Position numbers and translations under genes: made by a program
Assembly (NCBI RefSeq): GCF_003255815.1
Contig: NC_037669.1
Location: 119,772,021-119,836,020, forward strand
Length of the DNA: 64,000 bases
Direction of reading: 5' to 3'
Source: Theropithecus gelada
Lineage: Eukaryota > Chordata > Mammalia > Primates > Cercopithecidae
Shown here: in pieces, positions 59,400 to 64,000 of the stretch
How the letters are laid out: every line of letters begins with the position of its first letter
Numbering within the stretch: position 1 is the stretch's first letter
Notes under the pieces: model-generated
What the model was told of the DNA's origin: nothing
Seen by the model: the letters and a program-made list of their open reading frames with translations, nothing else
Database searches by the model: none

Positions 59400-61560
59400 G
59401 CCATAAGGCTATGAGGACAGTGGGACCAAGAGAAGAGTATTTCTCAGTGAATTTGAAAGAGTAGCTGAGTGACTGGAAAAAGACCTAGAATACCAGGAAA
59501 TTCTGAATTCTGAAGCTGCAGTGAGGAAAATGATCAAAATCAATCCAACAGAACCCGGAGAAGCCCAGGAACTAAGGCCCCAGGGGAATCTGAGGTGGAA
59601 GTGGAGGTGTAAGGTGGGACTGAAAATAGAATTGTTAGAAAATTCATGAGCAGCAAGTCTTCTAGAATCCAGTCTCCACCTCTGAGCAGTTAGGCCACTA
59701 CCTTCCTCTGCTGCAACAGAAGATGAAAGGTTTGCATGGCCAATCTGATGCTGGGAATGCCTGTGAAAATACACACACATACACATCCCTCTAGCCCCTA
59801 TTTAGCTCCCAAATAGCTATGCCTACACTCCTGAGGAAGAGAATGAAAGAAGTGTCTTGGAGAAAGTAAATGGCCAGAAAGAAAGATGTACAGGTACTAA
59901 CATTTGAAATGCCATGAAAAAAGCTTGCTGCCTAACTACCCTGAAGTGAAGCCCAGCAGTTGATAAGCCCGTCTATACCAAGGAGTGGAAAAATTCACAA
60001 ATATGAAGGAAACCTAAACAAACAGAAAGAAAGGACATTAGAAGAAACAGGGATAATGAGGAGTGGAAGAAAATGTAAAAAGAAAGAAAGGAAGGAAGCA
60101 AGAAACTATAATAGCTTTACAGAGATTAGAAAACTTCTTTCTATAAAACAAGAAAAGGGCTGTTAAAAAAAAAAAAAAAAAGTAGAGCAAAGTAGGGGGG
60201 AGTCATTTAGAGACCAAGAAAAAATTAAACTAAAAGGTATCGGCAGAAATAAAAAATGTAATAAAAGTGTTAGAAGAAAAGAAATTCTCCTAAAGAGTAG
60301 AATAAAAAGCAAAGCAGAGAAAATATAAGAAATAAAAAGATCAATCCAAGTGGTTCAAAATCTAAGTAATGTGAGTTTTAGAAAATAAGAAATGAAAGGA
60401 AAGTATTGAAGAAAGAATACAAGAAAGGTATCTAGAACTAAAAGCCTTGAAATCCCATATTAAAAGGATTTCCTGAGTGTCCAGGATACTGAATGAAAGA
60501 CAGACTCACAAAAAGACATATCAACATGATATTTCAATACCTGGGAAATGAGAAGGTCCTCAAAACTGGCAAAGCTGTCATAATATAAGTAAATAAATAA
60601 CAAACAGTTTACATACAATAGACCCAGAATAAGAGTGGCCTGGGACATCTCAGCAGCAATATAGAAGCTTAAAAGACAATACAGCAAGGCCTTCCAAATT
60701 GCCGATAAAATTATTTCCAACCGGTATTTTATAGCCCTCCTGTGTTAAGAGTTAAGGAGATACATATATGTGTGAGTGTGTATGTATGTATATGTGTATA
60801 TACATTTACATATACATAGAGATTATAAGGAATTGTTTCACATGACTATACTGTAGAGGCTGAAAAGTCTCAAGATTTTCAGTCAGCAAGCTGATTCAAA
60901 CCCAAGAGAGCCAAGGGTCTAAGTCCAGTTCAAATCTGAAGGCCTAAGAACCAGAAGAGCTGATGGTGTTCCACTATGAGCACTGGCAGGCTCAAGACCC
61001 AAGAAATGCTGATGCTTCAGTCCAAGTCTGAAGGCCAGAAAAGACTGATGTCCTAGCTCAACCAAGCAGGAAGACTCAGCCTTTTTGTTCTAGTCTGGTC
61101 TCCAAATGATTGCCTAAGGCTCACCCACATTGGGGAGGGCAGTCTACTTTATGAATTCTACTGATTCAAATGTTATTCTCATCCAGAAATACCCTCACAG
61201 ACACACCCAAAATAATGTTTGACCAAATACCTGGGCACCCTGTGGCCCGGTCAAATTCACATGAAATTAACCATCAGACCATCAAGACATCAGTCAATTT
61301 TGAGTGCAAAAGAAAGACATTTTCAGTCATGCAGTTCTCAGAAATTTATATTTCATGCGCCGTTTCTCAGGAAGCAAATGGAGGATGTGTTCCACCAAAA
61401 TAAATAACTAAACCTAGTAGTCCAGGAAGATGAAGAAAATACCCAGAATGATGGTGAAGGGAACCTGGGGTGACAAGTCTGCCACAGGCCTGGAAAGAAA
61501 TAAGTCCTGGCAGAGTGCGACAATGCAGGGTTCCAGGAAAGATGCCTCCAAGAAAAATAA
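59400..61560 (+). repeat. Old interspersed repeat, interrupted by MLT2 (family not named)
   Basis: Purine-rich, with segments I recall from a dispersed ancient mammalian repeat: gcccctatttagctcccaaa, gaatgaaagacagactcaca, tgggacatctcagcagcaat, then after the MLT2, cattttcagtcatgcagttc, aatggaggatgtgttccacc. The two halves lie in the expected order either side of the LTR. I cannot name the family. Confidence 0.4.
60760..61275 (-). mobile_element. MLT2-type LTR (ERVL), antisense
   Basis: Reverse MLT2: gattataaggaattgtttca, ctgaaggcctaagaaccaga, gactcagcctttttgttcta, ctcacccacattggggaggg, cctcacagacacacccaaaa, and the end catgaaattaaccatca. The 5' side has decayed into AT-rich TATG repeats. Confidence 0.8.
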
Positions 61561-62699
61561 AATGGTATAAATAGATGACCTACTGCGTTTGACCATGTTG
61601 AAGGGCATTTATTAGCAGAAAGTTTACATATGCTTAGAGACAGATACATAGAAAACAAGGAAGTAAAAAAAACAAAAAAAAAGGGGAAACAAGAAAGGAA
61701 ATGTAACCATGGTATACTACATACCTCAGTTGTGAATAATAATAATTTTAACACTTAATATTGATTTAACCAAAAATTTAAAACATAGCTATACTTAGAG
61801 TTTACGGGAGTAAATTGTGTGTACATATGTATAAGAAAGAAAGAGAAGAAGCTAGAGAGAGAAGGAAATGATACAAGAAATTAAATATTACGAAGTCAGT
61901 AAATAATGTCTGTGACTGAAAAAAAAATCAGGAAATAACATTATAATCATGTTATTTGGAAATCTGGAAACAAATTGCTGAAAAAGTAGTTGAAAGAGTT
62001 GCAAGTGGTTGTTTTTAGGGCGCAGGAATCAGCAGGGAGGCAGGGAGTTGGTTTTCATAAGCCCTGTAGAATTATTTGGCTTTTTAAAATAGGTACCTGT
62101 AAGACTTGTTCAATCCATAGCTGACAAAAATAAGAAAATGTGTGGAGGCTTTTGAAATGTGTACTAGATAAAATACATTAATTATTTAACATAAAGAATG
62201 ACAATAAAGGCGTGGCGGAGGAACTTTAGACACCTTCAGTTCAAAGGAGTCCATGATGTGGTCTCAGAAAAGAATGAGACACATTTGAAATTTTAACCAG
62301 TCAAGTGGGTTCAATCATGTGTGATGACATAATGTCGGTTGAAATCTAATCAAGTGTATTAAATACAGAATGTGGAAACAGAAGGGGCATGCTATAAAGA
62401 AGAGCTCAGAAAGCAAGAACTTCCGTGTGTCATATTCTGCCAACTAGAAAGGGGACTCTATTTTGAAGCAGAGTCTCCACCTGCCTTTTCTCTAATTTCA
62501 TTCCAGGCGACCTTCCCAGATAACCTTGACACAGTACTAGGAAGTGTTGGGGCTGGCTAGTGAACTTGAAGGTTTGCTGCCTGGGAAGGACATGTTCCTC
62601 ACTTCATAACATGCCATTCACAGTTTTACAAAGGAAAAAAAAAAAAGCCCCTGACGTTACAACACAGATTGTATTGATAAGTATAAAAGCAGCCTTTGG

Positions 62700-62988
62700 G
62701 TGGGGCACTGTGGCTCACACCTGCAATCCCAGCACTTTGGGAGGCCGAAGCAGGTGGATCATGAGGTCAGGTATTCGAGACCAGCCTGGCCCACATAGTG
62801 AAATCCTGCCTTTACCTAAAAATACAAAAAGTTAGCCAGGCATGGTGGCGGGCACTTGTAATCCCAGCTACTCGGGAGGCTGAGGCAGGAGAATCACTTG
62901 AACCTGGGAGGTGGAGGTTGCAGTCAGCCAAGATGGCGCCACTGCACTCTAGCCTGGGCAACAGTGCGAGACTCCATCTCAAAGAAAA
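62700..62988 (+). mobile_element. AluS
   Basis: Sense Alu starting gtggggcactgtggctcaca, with A-rich tail aaagaaaaaaaaa, flanked by an imperfect 12-bp duplication (agcagcctttgg and agcagcttttgg). Several changes, for example ttgcagtcagccaagatggc. Confidence 0.9.
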
Positions 62989-64000
62989 AAAAAGCAGCTT
63001 TTGGAAAAAAATAAACATTTAATGTCTGTAAACGTATGTGGCCACAGCCACATCTACATCTCGCCAGCACTTAGCACACAGCCAGGCCCAGGGAAATCAG
63101 TTAAGAAGTATTTGTTTTAAAGAAAGGAATGGATGTTCAAAGGACACAGCATTATTCACAAAGCAGACCACATATGGAAATATTTTTCTGTAGCAGGCTG
63201 GGCGGCAGTGCAAGCTATTTGCTCCACTGTACATTTTTGTTCAGGAATCAGAATTATTTGGTACTTTCTAATAGGATATCCTGGAATTCTAACCTTTTCT
63301 TATCCTCAATCTGATAATTTGGCAAAGTATAAAACATATATCCCATCATTCTCACACCAAGTAGAATTCAGATTCATATGCATATTTGGTTTTCTTTTGA
63401 AAGTAGTGAGCTTCTTTCTTTGAGATCAGGTCATGTTTTCAGGGAAAAGCAATAGAAACTGTTTCAAAGCTGTTTCCTTTTGAGTATTTTGCCTTTATTA
63501 CTTGGCATTTGTTAGTCCAAAAATTTCTAGTGATCAAATTTTGTGTCCATAAACTAATACTGTATGATTACAGAGCAATAAAATTCATTGCAGGAAATAA
63601 TGTAAAATTTCTGAATATTATCTCTTGCATATACCTGACAAGTGTTTTTCAAAAACATCAGGCTACAGGAATCCTATTTGACCTGCACATCTGCTGTTGG
63701 CCCTTCTAACATTGTTGATGTCTTCCTTCTAATCATTGCCGTCCTAACATTAGTAGGCTGATCTATATCCACACATCTAAAGTGAAATTTAACCAGGGAG
63801 CAATATCTGGTAATTCTCTATAAGAAAACTTGAGACCAGCTTAATTTTCAGAAACACTGTTTGCCTTAGTTATCCAAAGAACCACTTGCAGTTTCCACTT
63901 TGCTTCCCCTGTGAAATTCCAGCCACAACAGCCCTGACATCTTCTTGTAGCACGTGATTATTCTACTATGTTCAAATTATTGTGAAATTTTAAAAATACA

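Larger units (their letters stand above)
1..64000 (+). other. TNIK: TNIK gene, internal part (exons 15-29 with introns)
   Basis: The window is the middle and downstream part of one protein-coding gene. Concatenating the 15 exons below gives 704 codons plus one base with no stop or frameshift. The translation carries segments I know from TNIK, such as EYKRKQLEEQRQAERLQRQL, RSESFSISGVQPARTPPMLR and NVNPTNIRPHSDTPEIRKYK. TNIK is a cytoplasmic, synaptic and nuclear Ser/Thr kinase that binds TRAF2 and NCK, acts on JNK and actin, and phosphorylates TCF7L2 in Wnt signalling (family knowledge). The kinase domain is encoded upstream of the window, and about 210 C-terminal residues, the poly(A) site and the promoter lie outside it. 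The paralogues MINK1 and MAP4K4 diverge in the intermediate region, so I am confident of TNIK. Confidence 0.97.
59139..64000 (+). other. TNIK: Intron 29 (5' part)
   Basis: 4,862 bp to the end of the window, with no further exon. It holds an old purine-rich repeat (about 59400-61560) split by an MLT2, and an AluS at 62700. The last kilobase is AT-rich and unassigned. Confidence 0.85.

Noticed and set aside
61353..61754. 133-codon minus-strand frame in intron 29
   Set aside because: It lies across an old repeat and an A-rich stretch; the Phe/Ser-rich product reflects base composition.
1..64000. tRNA, snRNA, snoRNA or microRNA genes
   Set aside because: I scanned for tRNA A/B boxes outside Alus and for obvious snRNA or hairpin signatures and saw none I could support. 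Alu internal promoters were not counted.

Overview
This is vertebrate, and clearly primate, genomic DNA. It carries about a dozen full-length or near full-length Alu elements of old (J), middle (S) and young (Y) types, together with MIR, L2, L1M, MLT2, THE1/MST, MER5A and MER20 copies, and all its genes are split by GT-AG introns. One young Alu (29005-29313) carries sequence variants that I associate with Old World monkey Alu lineages (macaque/baboon type), so a cercopithecid source is more likely than human. That last step is inference.

The whole window lies inside one gene read on the + strand: TNIK (TRAF2- and NCK-interacting kinase, a germinal-centre-kinase family Ste20 kinase). I can place 15 consecutive coding exons (695-781 to 59004-59138), 2,113 coding bases in all, with every acceptor AG, every donor GT, all phases compatible and no frameshift. 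Numbering follows the human gene, anchored on the three published alternative cassettes of 29, 55 and 8 codons, which fall exactly at exons 15, 17 and 22. The N-terminal kinase exons lie before the window and the last part of the CNH domain lies after it. The window encodes roughly human residues 447-1150: the end of the coiled coil, the long Ser/Pro-rich intermediate region that binds TRAF2 and NCK, and the first third of the citron-homology (CNH) domain.

Layout: 1-2063, exons 15-16; 2064-11064, a 9 kb intron with an unexplained long open frame at 3344-4639; 11065-16628, exons 17-19; 16629-27063, a 10.4 kb intron whose last 1.3 kb is an antisense L1 ending 43 bp before exon 20; 27064-31062, exons 20-22 including a 24-nt microexon; 31063-36587, a largely repeat-free intron after the microexon; 36588-51215, exons 23-25 with a THE1/MST solo LTR, L2 remnants, an MLT2 and an inverted Alu pair; 53311-59138, exons 26-29 entering the CNH domain; 59139-64000, the start of intron 29 with an MLT2 nested in an older repeat.

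Two observations stand out. First, 3365-4636 is 424 codons open except for a single TAA. It begins just after a good splice-acceptor context, and its 3377 acceptor is in phase with exon 16. It looks like an unrecognised or decayed alternative terminal exon, or a retrocopy. Second, intron 27 holds a 42-base partial copy of exon 28 (54694-54735), 32 bases of it identical, 1.5 kb upstream of the real exon. I see no other gene, no RNA gene and no complete retroelement in the window.
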